From the NCBI GenBank assembly GCA_030431945.1, contig JAUIIF010000224.1, positions 1-7,342 of the forward strand: a DNA stretch of 7,342 bases, written 5' to 3'. Below are positions 1-6,151 of the stretch, piece by piece. The DNA is from Bacteroidia bacterium (GTDB taxonomy: Bacteria; Bacteroidota; Bacteroidia; Chitinophagales; Saprospiraceae). The stretch's first letter is position 1; the number at the start of each line of letters is the position of its first letter. Below the pieces are notes generated by a model that saw only the letters and a program-made list of their open reading frames with translations, searched no databases and was not told the DNA's origin. A program made the translations under genes and the position numbers.

Positions 1-405
1 AATTCGTCAGGTCAAAGCTGTCGGACAAGTATAAAACCTAGAATTTCAAGCAGCTAATACCAAGTGGTAACCTGGCGAAAATGACAATGCTCAGCCAGCA
101 GCACAGCAAGGCATTTTTGCTACTTTTTTTGCGAAAAAAGTAGGCCCCCGGCAGGGAGGGGATACCCTTAACTAATTTCCAGGGCTTAAAATAGCGCGGT
201 GAAAATTCGGGATGACTCATGTTTTTTATGATCCCGCCACGCCTGCCCTGGCCGGGAGCGCGGGGAGCAAGCCTTTGCCGGCAGTGGACTTACCCGATTA
301 TTTATTTACCCCCTGAAGAAGTTTGGCCCTACGCCATTTCAGCCTGCTGATCGCAGCATCGGAAAAGCAGGCTGGCAGCAGAAAAACGGGGCACTTGTCA
401 CGGTT
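1..405. other. Intergenic region with no convincing gene
   Basis: No ORF here looks like a real protein. The only sizeable minus-strand frame (60 codons, 38-220) runs straight through the A/T hairpin at 120-143 and owes its Lys/Phe/Ser-rich stretch to it. Other structure seen: an inverted repeat CAGCCTGC (340-347) / GCAGGCTG (367-374) with a 19-base loop, lying about 30 bases beyond the stop of the minus-strand AraC gene. It could fold at the end of that transcript, but it has no T-run on the minus side, so I do not call it a terminator. The first 40 bases could be the tail of a plus-strand gene, but two frames are open there and neither is recognisable. Confidence 0.6.
120..143. repeat. Perfect A/T-rich inverted repeat (hairpin)
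   Basis: CTACTTTTTT (120-129) is exactly complementary to AAAAAAGTAG (134-143) around a TGCG loop, giving a 10-bp stem. It sits in non-coding DNA and is followed by a G/C-rich patch. With T- and A-runs built into the stem it could act as a weak terminator in either direction. From general experience, similar hairpins recur between genes in Bacteroidota genomes, but only one copy is in this window, so calling it a dispersed family is inference. Confidence 0.6.
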
Positions 406-1308
406 TTACTCCTCCGGCAGCGTCCCGACGACGTTTACCCGCAAATCCGCCCGGTATTCGGTCGGGGTGCGCCCTACCAGGCGCCGGAAAGCGCGGTTAA
501 ACTGGCTCAGGGAGTTGAAGCCACTGTCGTAGGCGACTTCGGCAATGGTAGAGTGATCATCTCCCAGCAATTTACAGGCGTACACCACGCGGTAATTGGT
601 CAGGTAGGCAATAAAAGTATTTCCGCTCACCTTCTTGAAGTAACGACAAAATGCAGGGACCGTCATGGCCGCTACGCCAGCCACCTCCGTCAGGGGAATA
701 TCTCTGCGGAAGTTGTCGCTGATAAACTGCTGGATGTCGTTAAACCGGTCGTAGCCGTGGGTAGCAATTTGTAAGTGGAAACCATCCGCATTCAGGCTTT
801 CCCGCTCTTCACTGAGGGCAAGCTCCTGCAAGATGCTCACGAGGGCGAGCATTCGATCCAGAGGGCTCTGGTCGATCAGGCGTTCCAGGCGAGGGCCTAC
901 TGATTTACGGGTAAAACCGGAAAAGGAAATCCCATTCCGGGCCCGGTCAAACAAATTGCTGACGTTGCGCATTTCCGGCAGGTTCAGGAAGTCAGCCGTC
1001 GGGAAGTCAGGAGAGAACTGTACGACGGTTTCTGCCTTGTTTCCGGTAAAGCGGTCCGTGAACCCCCAGTGCGGCAGGTTGGACCCGATCAGGATCAGTT
1101 CTCCATCCTTATAGTGAGAAACGTGACTACCGACGTGCCGGCGGCCGTGCCCCCCCTTTACGTACACCAGTTCCAGCTCCGGATGGTAGTGCCAATTGGG
1201 GAGTTTATTGATCCGTTCCTTGGGGTTCGGATAGTGCTTGACGAGAAAGGAAGTTCCCGGAGTCGGGGTCACCAATTCTCGGATGGGGTGCTGGTTAGTT
1301 ACGTCCAT
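406..1308 (-). CDS. AraC-family transcriptional regulator with N-terminal cupin sensor domain
   Basis: This is a 300-residue DNA-binding regulator of typical length for the family. Residues about 35-85 form a cupin-like sensor: a histidine-rich strand around HYHPELELVYV (40-50), then further His residues at 54, 58, 62 and 65 and a NLPHWG turn (77-82). Such domains usually bind a small ligand, often a sugar. Residues about 190-287 are the double helix-turn-helix. The first HTH lies near 205-227 (IPLTEVAGVAAMTVPAFCRYFK). The second, near 253-276, carries the family signature IAEVAYDSGFNSLSQFNRAF, followed by the usual GxTPxEYR end. The start ATG is the first in frame and precedes the cupin by a normal distance; no clear Shine-Dalgarno is present. 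The gene diverges from the secreted protein at 1612. Its target and ligand cannot be read from the window; no sugar-metabolism gene is adjacent. Confidence 0.93.
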   Translation of the reverse strand: MDVTNQHPIRELVTPTPGTSFLVKHYPNPKERINKLPNWHYHPELELVYVKGGHGRRHVGSHVSHYKDGELILIGSNLPHWGFTDRFTGNKAETVVQFSPDFPTADFLNLPEMRNVSNLFDRARNGISFSGFTRKSVGPRLERLIDQSPLDRMLALVSILQELALSEERESLNADGFHLQIATHGYDRFNDIQQFISDNFRRDIPLTEVAGVAAMTVPAFCRYFKKVSGNTFIAYLTNYRVVYACKLLGDDHSTIAEVAYDSGFNSLSQFNRAFRRLVGRTPTEYRADLRVNVVGTLPEE

Positions 1309-1611
1309 AATATGTTCTTTGGGAATTGCCGGGCGTAAACGTCGTTTTGGAATACGTTAATAATACGACGGATAGAGTACACTTAAGTAACAAACTAACC
1401 ATCAGATAGATGCTTACTAGAGCGAAAATTCGCCTTGATTTAACCTTGGCTTAAGCATCAATTACCCGAGGCTGAGCATATTTTAACCGAGAGGTAAAAA
1501 ATGCGTGACGTTCATTAAAATCTGCGTCAGCTAATCTGGAATCTCGCCGGTTCTTTGCATGGCAAGGAGGTCGAAAGTGCAAATTCGATTTACAACTAAA
1601 ACTTCCTGACA
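1309..1611. promoter_or_regulatory. Divergent intergenic region with candidate operator repeats
   Basis: This 303-base gap separates the start of the minus-strand AraC gene from the plus-strand secreted-protein gene and should hold both promoters. Repeats seen: AATACG at 1351-1356 and again at 1362-1367, an 11-base period (one helical turn) as expected for an AraC-type monomer pair; CGTCGT (1340-1345) / ACGACG (1365-1370) as an inverted pair around them; GCGAA-AA-TTCGC (1422-1433); and the 8-bp palindrome GCTTAAGC (1449-1456). On the minus strand TTAGTTTG (complement of 1391-1398) is one base from the Bacteroidota -7 box TAnnTTTG, but no matching -33 TTG is found. I see no good plus-strand -7 box; GTTCTTTG (1550-1557) is the nearest and is poor. 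Operator roles are inference. Confidence 0.35.
1559..1609 (+). CDS. Possible 16-codon upstream ORF / leader peptide
   Basis: ATG at 1559 opens a frame reading MARRSKVQIRFTTKTS and stops with TGA at 1607-1609, two bases before the ATG of the secreted-protein gene. Inside it a perfect Shine-Dalgarno AAGGAGGT (1564-1571) sits 5 bases before an in-frame GTG (1577), so translation might instead begin at GTG and yield 10 codons. The peptide is basic and has no recognisable family. The tight stop-to-start spacing would suit translational coupling or reinitiation. Against it, Bacteroidota make little use of Shine-Dalgarno sequences, and an ORF this short can arise by chance. Confidence 0.25.
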   Translation: MARRSKVQIRFTTKTS

Positions 1612-2214
1612 ATGAAAAAAGTGATCACCACATTGTTGGTATTGATTTTTGCCACGGCTGCCGCCGTAGCAGCGATCAGTCCTTTCGATCTGACCATCCA
1701 GCGCGATGTGACCAGTGGGACCATCGTTTTTCGCAGCACCATCCCCATGGATTATGCCGCCAGCATCCTCATTGAAGACCTGTTTGGCAACGCCCTCTAC
1801 GAAGGCAGGCTGAACCGTGGAGATTTCCTGAACAAGCGTTTCCGCGAAGCGGGCTTTACCAGCAAAAATTACCGCCTGGTGGTAGTGGATACGCTGGGAC
1901 AAACTACCCTGCCCTTCCAGCTCAGGCCGGCCGGTCAGCTGGTGGATTTTGCCGCCGCCGATCAGCTTTTCTTCCCCCGGGTAGACCTGCGGGCGGAACG
2001 CATGCTGGTAGTGGACTACAACAATAAGAGCGGCCGCCGGGTCGACATCAGGATTGCGAATACGGATGGAGAAACAGTGTTCTCCGACAGTGTCAACGGC
2101 ACAAAAAACGTACAACGCGCCTACCAACTAAACCAATTATCCGAAGGAGACTACCAGGTTACTGTTTCCGCCCGGGATATTAAAGACTATACGCTGGCCT
2201 TTGCCCTGCGCTAA
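1612..2214 (+). CDS. Secreted protein of unknown function with two similar beta-rich halves
   Basis: I do not recognise this 200-residue protein as a named family. Residues 1-21 are a clean Sec signal peptide (MKK, then a hydrophobic core, with likely cleavage after AVAA), with no lipobox Cys, so the product is probably soluble in the periplasm or exported. The mature part looks duplicated. Residues about 50-104 (ASILIEDLFGNALYEG, ending NYRLVVVDTLGQTTLPFQL) match in pattern residues about 144-199 (VDIRIANTDGETVFSDS, ending DYQVTVSARDIKDYTLAFAL). Each half has alternating hydrophobic strands, a central D/N-x-x-G turn and a final Y-x-[LV]-x-V strand, like small Ig-type or sorting-domain sandwiches. 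The start is fixed by an in-frame TAA at 1597-1599. It has no Shine-Dalgarno at usual spacing. It stands alone, diverging from the AraC gene, and has its own terminator. Confidence 0.85.
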   Translation: MKKVITTLLVLIFATAAAVAAISPFDLTIQRDVTSGTIVFRSTIPMDYAASILIEDLFGNALYEGRLNRGDFLNKRFREAGFTSKNYRLVVVDTLGQTTLPFQLRPAGQLVDFAAADQLFFPRVDLRAERMLVVDYNNKSGRRVDIRIANTDGETVFSDSVNGTKNVQRAYQLNQLSEGDYQVTVSARDIKDYTLAFALR

Positions 2215-2243
2215 GATTTTTGCATGATCGACTTTAAGTTTCC

Positions 2244-2275
2244 GCCCCTTCCGCTTTTTCGGAAGGGGCTTTTTT
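2244..2275 (+). terminator. Rho-independent terminator of the secreted-protein gene
   Basis: GCCCCTTCCG (2244-2253) pairs perfectly with CGGAAGGGGC (2260-2269) around a CTTTTT loop and is followed directly by six T (2270-2275). It lies 30 bases past the plus-strand stop and only 4 bases before the stop of the convergent MepA-like gene. On the minus strand the bases after the stem are GGAAACTT, not a T-run, so it is chiefly a plus-strand terminator. It may still fold at the end of the minus-strand transcript. Confidence 0.92.
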
Positions 2276-2279
2276 ATGT

Positions 2280-2987
2280 TCAGCGCCCAAAATCGACGTG
2301 GTAGTGGTCATCGTGCAATTCGTTGACCAACGGGGGCAGGGAGCGGGCGAAATAGATGCCCCGCCGCTTAACCTCCTGCCCGCTCTGGGTGGCAAAAAAA
2401 TCGTCTTTAAGGTCTAGCTTCAGAATGACTTTCCTGACGGAAAGCCCGTTGGCCCTGGCCGCATCATCCAGGGCCAGCAGGTGTTTGGCCATTGTTTCGA
2501 AATCGATTTTTACGCGGTCGGAGAGTTGCCCGTGTTCATTAAACGACAGGGCGTAGTGCCAGATGCCCAGTTGGTCCAGCTGGCGGTGCGGCCGGCCATT
2601 CCTGAGTTTAGGTACCATAAAGTCAGCCGAAAGACCTACCTGGTGCGTACGGTGCGGCCACATAGCGCCACCGTGCTTATTGGCGCATTCCATGAGGCGA
2701 AAACGGACCTCCGGGCAGGTCGTTTCGCAGGTGGCGTATGCCTCCAGCAGCACCTTATGCACCCGGTGGTGTACGTAACCCCGGTTCAGGATGTAGTAAC
2801 TGAGCGGGCTGAAGTAACGGTAGTTCTTTCCGTAATAAGGCAGCAGCCAGCCATTTTCCAGCGTTCCGTTCCCAACGGAGCCCCTGGCTAGAGACCGGCC
2901 CTCATTCCGGTGCGTGAGCTCCGGCCAGGCCAGCACGGCCAGTGTACTGACCAGAAGGGCAAGCAGGATCATTTGGTAACGCTTCAT
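2280..2987 (-). CDS. MepA-like (M74/LAS family) murein endopeptidase
   Basis: This is a predicted zinc peptidase that cuts peptide cross-links in peptidoglycan in the periplasm. The 235-residue reading starts at the ATG directly before a signal or anchor segment (MKRYQMILLALLVSTLAVLAW). An in-frame ATG at 3032 would add 15 residues ahead of that segment and is less likely. Residues 36-57 (GSVGNGTLENGWLLPYYGKNYR) resemble the G-x-L-x-x-G-x-x-LP opening of MepA. The metal site follows LAS-family spacing: H115-x6-D122 in PHRTHQVGLSAD, with an extra His at 112 as in MepA, and the C-terminal pair H228/H230 in HDDHYHVDF. Cys 87, 91 and 101 may form a disulfide. A loose -7 box TAATTTAT (complement of 3031-3038) lies 44 bases upstream. 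D-Ala-meso-DAP specificity is known for MepA and only inferred here. Confidence 0.88.
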   Translation of the reverse strand: MKRYQMILLALLVSTLAVLAWPELTHRNEGRSLARGSVGNGTLENGWLLPYYGKNYRYFSPLSYYILNRGYVHHRVHKVLLEAYATCETTCPEVRFRLMECANKHGGAMWPHRTHQVGLSADFMVPKLRNGRPHRQLDQLGIWHYALSFNEHGQLSDRVKIDFETMAKHLLALDDAARANGLSVRKVILKLDLKDDFFATQSGQEVKRRGIYFARSLPPLVNELHDDHYHVDFGR

Positions 2988-3063
2988 AAGACCTGAACGA
3001 CGGACGGACGAGTGGATGTACGCCGTCATCATAAATTAAGGGGACCATTCCTCCGACTACGCC

Positions 3064-3081
3064 CTGTACCCAGGGCTACAG
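3064..3081. promoter_or_regulatory. Imperfect dyad in the divergent MepA-like / prfA intergenic region
   Basis: CTGTA (3064-3068) and TACAG (3077-3081) are inverted around CC (3070-3071) / GG (3074-3075); the only mispair between the arms is C3069-C3076. Overlapping it, GCCCTG (3061-3066) and CAGGGC (3071-3076) form a second, mutually exclusive 6-bp stem with a 4-base loop. The dyad lies about 75 bases upstream of the MepA-like start and 130 upstream of prfA. It could be an operator or an RNA hairpin; there is no direct evidence for either. Confidence 0.25.
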
Positions 3082-3180
3082 CCAGGCACAGCTTGCTCCA
3101 ATATTACTTACCAGGCACCTGCGGCCGCGCCCAAAATCGTCCGTGCCTTGTTTACCCATCCATCTATCCCACTATCCTGC

Positions 3181-3188
3181 TATCTTTG
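3181..3188 (+). promoter_or_regulatory. Bacteroidota-type -7 box of prfA
   Basis: TATCTTTG matches the TAnnTTTG consensus exactly and begins 33 bases before the prfA ATG, predicting a leader of about 20 bases. The expected -33 TTG is not at the usual 19-21 base spacing; the nearest TTG (3148-3150) is about 30 bases away, so the upstream element is weak. The box lies inside the longer open frame that begins at 3148, which argues against an upstream start for prfA. Confidence 0.6.
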
Positions 3189-3213
3189 CGCCCGATTTCT
3201 TATCTACTGCAAT

Positions 3214-4281
3214 ATGTTAGACCAGCTCGAAGCTATATACCACCGTTTCAAAAACCTTGAGGAGCAGCTCTCCGACCCGGAGATCATTACCGATCCGACC
3301 AAGTTCACCAAAGTGAACAAGGAATACGGTAAGCTTAAGCCCGTTGCAGACACCTACCTCAGCTACAAAGACCTGCTCGACAACCTGGCCAGTGCGGAGG
3401 CCATGCGTAAAGACCCGGATCCGGAGATGCGGGAAATGGCGCAAATGGAATTTGATGAACTGCGGGAACGCAGGGAAGAAATGGAGGAGGAAATCAAGAT
3501 CATGCTGATTCCCAAGGATCCGGAAGATGAGCGCGACATCATCATGGAAATCCGGTCCGGAACGGGAGGTGACGAAGCGGCCATTTTCGCCGGTGACCTC
3601 TACGACATGTACCGCCGGTACTGTGAAGGAAAGGGCTGGAAGGTAGAAGTTATTGATGAAAACGAAGGTACCGCCGGCGGTTACTCCAAACTCGTACTGG
3701 AGATCAGTGGAGACGACGTGTACAGCCACCTGAAATTTGAATCTGGTGCCCATCGGGTACAGCGGGTGCCTAAGACGGAAAGCCAGGGCCGGGTACACAC
3801 CAGTGCGGCAACGGTTGCGGTGCTGGCCAAGATGGAAGAAGAAGACATCAACATCAATAAGGCCGACCTAAAAATAGATACCTTCCGCGCCTCCGGCGCC
3901 GGTGGGCAGCACGTAAACAAGACGGAATCAGCCATCCGGATTACGCACTTACCGACGGGCATTGTCAGCGAAAGCCAGGACGGCCGCAGCCAGCACAAGA
4001 ACAAAGAAATTGCAATGGCCCAGCTGTACCGGAGAATCAAGGAACAGCAGGACAATGCGGCCCAGAGTGAACTGGCCAGCGCCCGTAAATCCTTGGTTGG
4101 CAGCGGGGATCGGTCCGAAAAAATCCGGACCTACAATTATCCGCAAAACCGGGTAACGGATCATCGGATTAACCTGACCTTACACAGCCTGGACAAGATT
4201 GTGGCGGGCGGACTTGAGCCCGTTATCGAAGGCCTGCAGGTAGCGGAAAACGCGACGAAACTACAGGACGGTCTGGCGTAA
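3214..4281 (+). CDS. prfA: Peptide chain release factor 1 (RF1)
   Basis: RF1 recognises UAA and UAG stop codons in the ribosomal A site and triggers hydrolysis of the finished peptide from tRNA. The 355-residue product has the usual length. Residues 1-100 are the helical domain, with a very charged coil near 70-95. The codon-recognition motif is P186-K187-T188 (PxT, diagnostic of RF1; RF2 has SPF), followed by ESQGRVHTSAATVAVL. The catalytic GGQ is at 230-232 in SGAGGQHVNKTESAIR, and the HRINLTLHSLD segment follows near the end. ATG 3214 was chosen because MLDQLEAIYHRF is the normal RF1 beginning, and extension upstream to 3148 would cross the -7 box. No Shine-Dalgarno is present, as is common in this phylum. 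Its own stop is TAA, which RF1 reads. The usual neighbour prmC/hemK is not adjacent. Confidence 0.98.
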   Translation: MLDQLEAIYHRFKNLEEQLSDPEIITDPTKFTKVNKEYGKLKPVADTYLSYKDLLDNLASAEAMRKDPDPEMREMAQMEFDELRERREEMEEEIKIMLIPKDPEDERDIIMEIRSGTGGDEAAIFAGDLYDMYRRYCEGKGWKVEVIDENEGTAGGYSKLVLEISGDDVYSHLKFESGAHRVQRVPKTESQGRVHTSAATVAVLAKMEEEDININKADLKIDTFRASGAGGQHVNKTESAIRITHLPTGIVSESQDGRSQHKNKEIAMAQLYRRIKEQQDNAAQSELASARKSLVGSGDRSEKIRTYNYPQNRVTDHRINLTLHSLDKIVAGGLEPVIEGLQVAENATKLQDGLA

Positions 4282-4362
4282 ACTACCGGCCCATCACCTG
4301 CCGGGAGCTCACCTCCTGATCTGTAGTCACCTTCAAGGGCCGGGACGTTAAGGGAGCTGAAC

Positions 4363-4467
4363 CATACTACCGGACATTTTACGGTTTTACCTCTCCCCCC
4401 TACCCTCTCCAACCCGCTTCGCCTGAGGGCTCAGGGGAGCGGGAGCCAAAAAATGTCCAGTAGTGTG
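4363..4467. repeat. Palindromic MITE/REP-like element between prfA and the TlpA-lipoprotein gene
   Basis: ACTACCGGACATTTT (4366-4380) is complementary to AAAATGTCCAGTAGT (4450-4464) with a single mismatch, and pairing extends three more bases outward with one G-T wobble (4363-4365 / 4465-4467). The 69 bases between are strand-biased: a C/T-rich stretch (about 4390-4410) faces a G-rich stretch (about 4425-4445) able to pair with it, and CCTGA-GGGC-TCAGG (4422-4435) forms an inner hairpin. The whole can fold into one long structure. It has no coding capacity. Possible roles are a non-autonomous mobile repeat, a transcript-end structure for prfA, or a leader structure for the gene at 4524. An 8-base piece of the left arm (ACTACCGG) also occurs just after the prfA stop (4282-4289). 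Confidence 0.6.
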
Positions 4468-4523
4468 ACCCTAAACACTATCCAATTATAGCGGTTACAC
4501 CTAGGTCGGTCGAAACCCCACGT

Positions 4524-5867
4524 ATGAACAGACTAATAGCTATGCCAACACGCCTCCTGCTGCTGCTGATGACGACCTTGCTCTTAACGACCTGCACTTT
4601 CGTGCAGGAGCGTTACCCCGATCTCCCCCCCGGGCCTTACCGGGCCATTCTGGAGTTGGAGTACAACCCCATTGTCCCCAACCCCAAGGGAGAGCCGCTG
4701 CCCGAGAAGACCAACCTCGAGTTTGAGGAAGTTACGGAAGGGTTACTTCCCTTCAACATGGAAGTAATTTACGAAACCGACACCACCTTCCGCATCGAAA
4801 TTCGTAACGGGGAGGAAACCATAGTCGTCCCCGCCGCAGACATTGCCGCCGGGCGAGACCAGGAGGCTGGCCGGGACACCCTGCGGATTGATTTTCCCGT
4901 CTACGATGCCCACATCAGCGCGTACCACGAGGAGAACATCATCGAGGGGGTCTACGTCGTCCACTACCGGGAAAATTACCGCATCCCCTTCAAAGCGTTT
5001 TTCGGGCAGAACCATCGGTTCACCGTGCTGCGCAAAGCGCCGGCAGCGGACATTTCCGGCAAGTGGGCCGTCAATTTCGGGCGGGGGGACGAAACGCCTT
5101 ATTCCGGGATTGCCGAATTTCAACAGGATGGCAACTACCTGACCGGGACCTTCCGCACGGAGACCGGTGACTACCGGTTTCTGGAGGGTACGGTGCAGGC
5201 CGATAAAGCTTACCTCAGTGTCTTCGACGGCAGCCATGCTTTCCTCTTCGAGGCTAAAATCAATGACGATGGCACCCTGACCGGGACCTTCCGCTCCGGC
5301 CGCCATTACATTACGGACTGGACGGCCAGGCGGGACGATGATTTCAAACTCATCAGCCCCGATGAACTGACCCTCATGAAGGAAGACATTCCGCTCAGCT
5401 TTGAGTTCCCGACGGCAGACGGGACCGTGATTTCCCTGGAGGATGAGCAGTACGCAGGTAAGCCCAAGCTCATTAAGATCATGGGCACCTGGTGCCCCAA
5501 CTGCCGCGAAGAAGCTGAGTTCCTGAAAGATTACCTGGCCAGTAACGATACCAAAGACCTGCAGGTGATTGCCCTGGCGTTCGAAAAATACGGCGCCGAA
5601 GATCCACGGAGTCGTGCAGCCATTCAACGTTACCAACGGACAATGGAGGTTCCCTGGCCCGTACTGCTGGCGGGGCCAAGTGATAAAGAGGCTGCCGGAG
5701 AGGCCCTGCCGATGCTCAATCAGATCATCAGCTACCCTACCCTCTTATTTGTAGACCGGGACAATAAAGTGCGCCGCATTTACACCGGCTACAACGGCAA
5801 GGCGACCAGTAAGTACGATGAGTTTGTGGCGGGCTTCCAGGCTTCGGTAGCAGACCTGATCGAATAA
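4524..5867 (+). CDS. Lipoprotein with C-terminal TlpA/thioredoxin-like domain
   Basis: This is a predicted envelope-anchored thiol-disulfide oxidoreductase of 447 residues. Residues 1-24 are a lipoprotein signal (a poly-Leu core, then LLLTTC with C24 as lipid attachment; Thr at -1 is less usual). Residues about 35-170 are a beta-rich region I do not recognise. Residues about 177-270 are also beta-rich, with two related strands, DGNYLTGTFR (202-211) and DDGTLTGTFR (248-257), suggesting a lipocalin-like or repeat sheet. Residues about 290-445 are the thioredoxin fold, with active site W323-C324-P325-N326-C327 and cis-proline P405 in SYPTLLF. Such domains in TlpA/ResA proteins reduce disulfides, for example in cytochrome c maturation; the substrate here is unknown. 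An in-frame ATG at 4542 (M7) is a possible alternative start. The gene stands alone, 242 bases after prfA and directly downstream of the palindromic element. Confidence 0.9.
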   Translation: MNRLIAMPTRLLLLLMTTLLLTTCTFVQERYPDLPPGPYRAILELEYNPIVPNPKGEPLPEKTNLEFEEVTEGLLPFNMEVIYETDTTFRIEIRNGEETIVVPAADIAAGRDQEAGRDTLRIDFPVYDAHISAYHEENIIEGVYVVHYRENYRIPFKAFFGQNHRFTVLRKAPAADISGKWAVNFGRGDETPYSGIAEFQQDGNYLTGTFRTETGDYRFLEGTVQADKAYLSVFDGSHAFLFEAKINDDGTLTGTFRSGRHYITDWTARRDDDFKLISPDELTLMKEDIPLSFEFPTADGTVISLEDEQYAGKPKLIKIMGTWCPNCREEAEFLKDYLASNDTKDLQVIALAFEKYGAEDPRSRAAIQRYQRTMEVPWPVLLAGPSDKEAAGEALPMLNQIISYPTLLFVDRDNKVRRIYTGYNGKATSKYDEFVAGFQASVADLIE

Positions 5868-6016
5868 ACCGGGGCAGCCACCAGGCGCGGAAAAGCCCGG
5901 TACCGGCCCGATCCTGACGCAGGCGAAAAGAGAAATAAGGTCAGGGAGAGCTGGTCAACAAACCAGTGGCTTCCGTGCGGGTCAGTCGGCAAGCGGACCC
6001 GAAGTTTCGCCCCATG

Positions 6017-6055
6017 TGCGGGCCCTTCGGGGCCCGCAGCAAAGGCATCTTTTTT
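6017..6055 (+). terminator. Probable terminator hairpin with UUCG loop
   Basis: TGCGGGCCC (6017-6025) pairs perfectly with GGGCCCGCA (6030-6038), closing a TTCG tetraloop on a C-G pair, one of the most stable RNA hairpins known. Six T follow at 6050-6055, but 11 bases separate stem and T-run, longer than the classic design. It lies 150 bases past the stop of the TlpA-lipoprotein gene and about 65 bases before the next -7-like box, so it plausibly insulates the two. Nearer the stop there is a weaker pair, ACCGGG (5868-5873) / CCCGGT (5896-5901), and the perfect palindrome CCGGTACCGG (5897-5906), neither with a T-run. Confidence 0.6.
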
Positions 6056-6120
6056 ATCTGGTCAAGCCATTTATTACGCACACCAGAGGGGCCTTTTCCG
6101 TATTATTGGTCAGCGTGTAC

Positions 6121-6128
6121 TATCTTTC
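6121..6128 (+). promoter_or_regulatory. Candidate -7 box of the NAD(P)-binding oxidoreductase gene
   Basis: TATCTTTC differs from TAnnTTTG only in the last base and begins 31 bases before the ATG at 6152, nearly the same position as the prfA box (33 bases). The TTG at 6106-6108 is too close (12 bases) for a standard -33 element. The matching placement of TATCTTT before two unrelated genes is the main support. Confidence 0.4.
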
Positions 6129-6151
6129 TTTTCCTACGTTACCCTGCTCCT

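Noticed and set aside
1..39. Possible C-terminal tail of a plus-strand gene entering from the left (frames ending at TAA 32-34 or TAG 37-39)
   Set aside because: Only 10-12 codons are visible in each of two competing frames; neither can be assigned.
38..220. Minus-strand 60-codon frame
   Set aside because: It crosses the A/T palindrome at 120-143, has no recognisable domain and no start signal; its composition is explained by the repeat.
1531..2127. Long minus-strand frame opposite the secreted-protein gene (also 4743-5636, 3217-3798 and 6182-6823 opposite other genes)
   Set aside because: These are antisense shadows of well-supported genes with no recognisable motifs; the lengths follow from GC-biased codon use on the true strand.
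2988..3032. Start of the MepA-like gene at the upstream ATG pair (3029/3032)
   Set aside because: It places 15 polar and basic residues ahead of a complete signal sequence; the ATG at 2987 starts exactly where a signal peptide should.
3148..3213. Upstream extension of prfA from a TTG at 3148
   Set aside because: The extra 22 residues are not RF1-like, and the stretch contains the TATCTTTG promoter box.
3214..4281. RF2 or an RF-like rescue factor as an alternative to RF1
   Set aside because: The PxT recognition motif (P186-K187-T188) and full domain length identify RF1; RF2 carries SPF and rescue factors lack the recognition domain.
5951..6001. Small inverted repeats CTGGT/ACCAG (5951-5966) and CGGGTC/GACCCG (5978-6001)
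   Set aside because: They are 5-6 bp stems without a T-run, expected by chance in G/C-rich intergenic DNA.
5966..6151. Upstream extension of the oxidoreductase from a GTG at 5966
   Set aside because: It would translate through the UUCG hairpin and the -7-like box, and the Rossmann motif already sits at its normal distance from ATG 6152.
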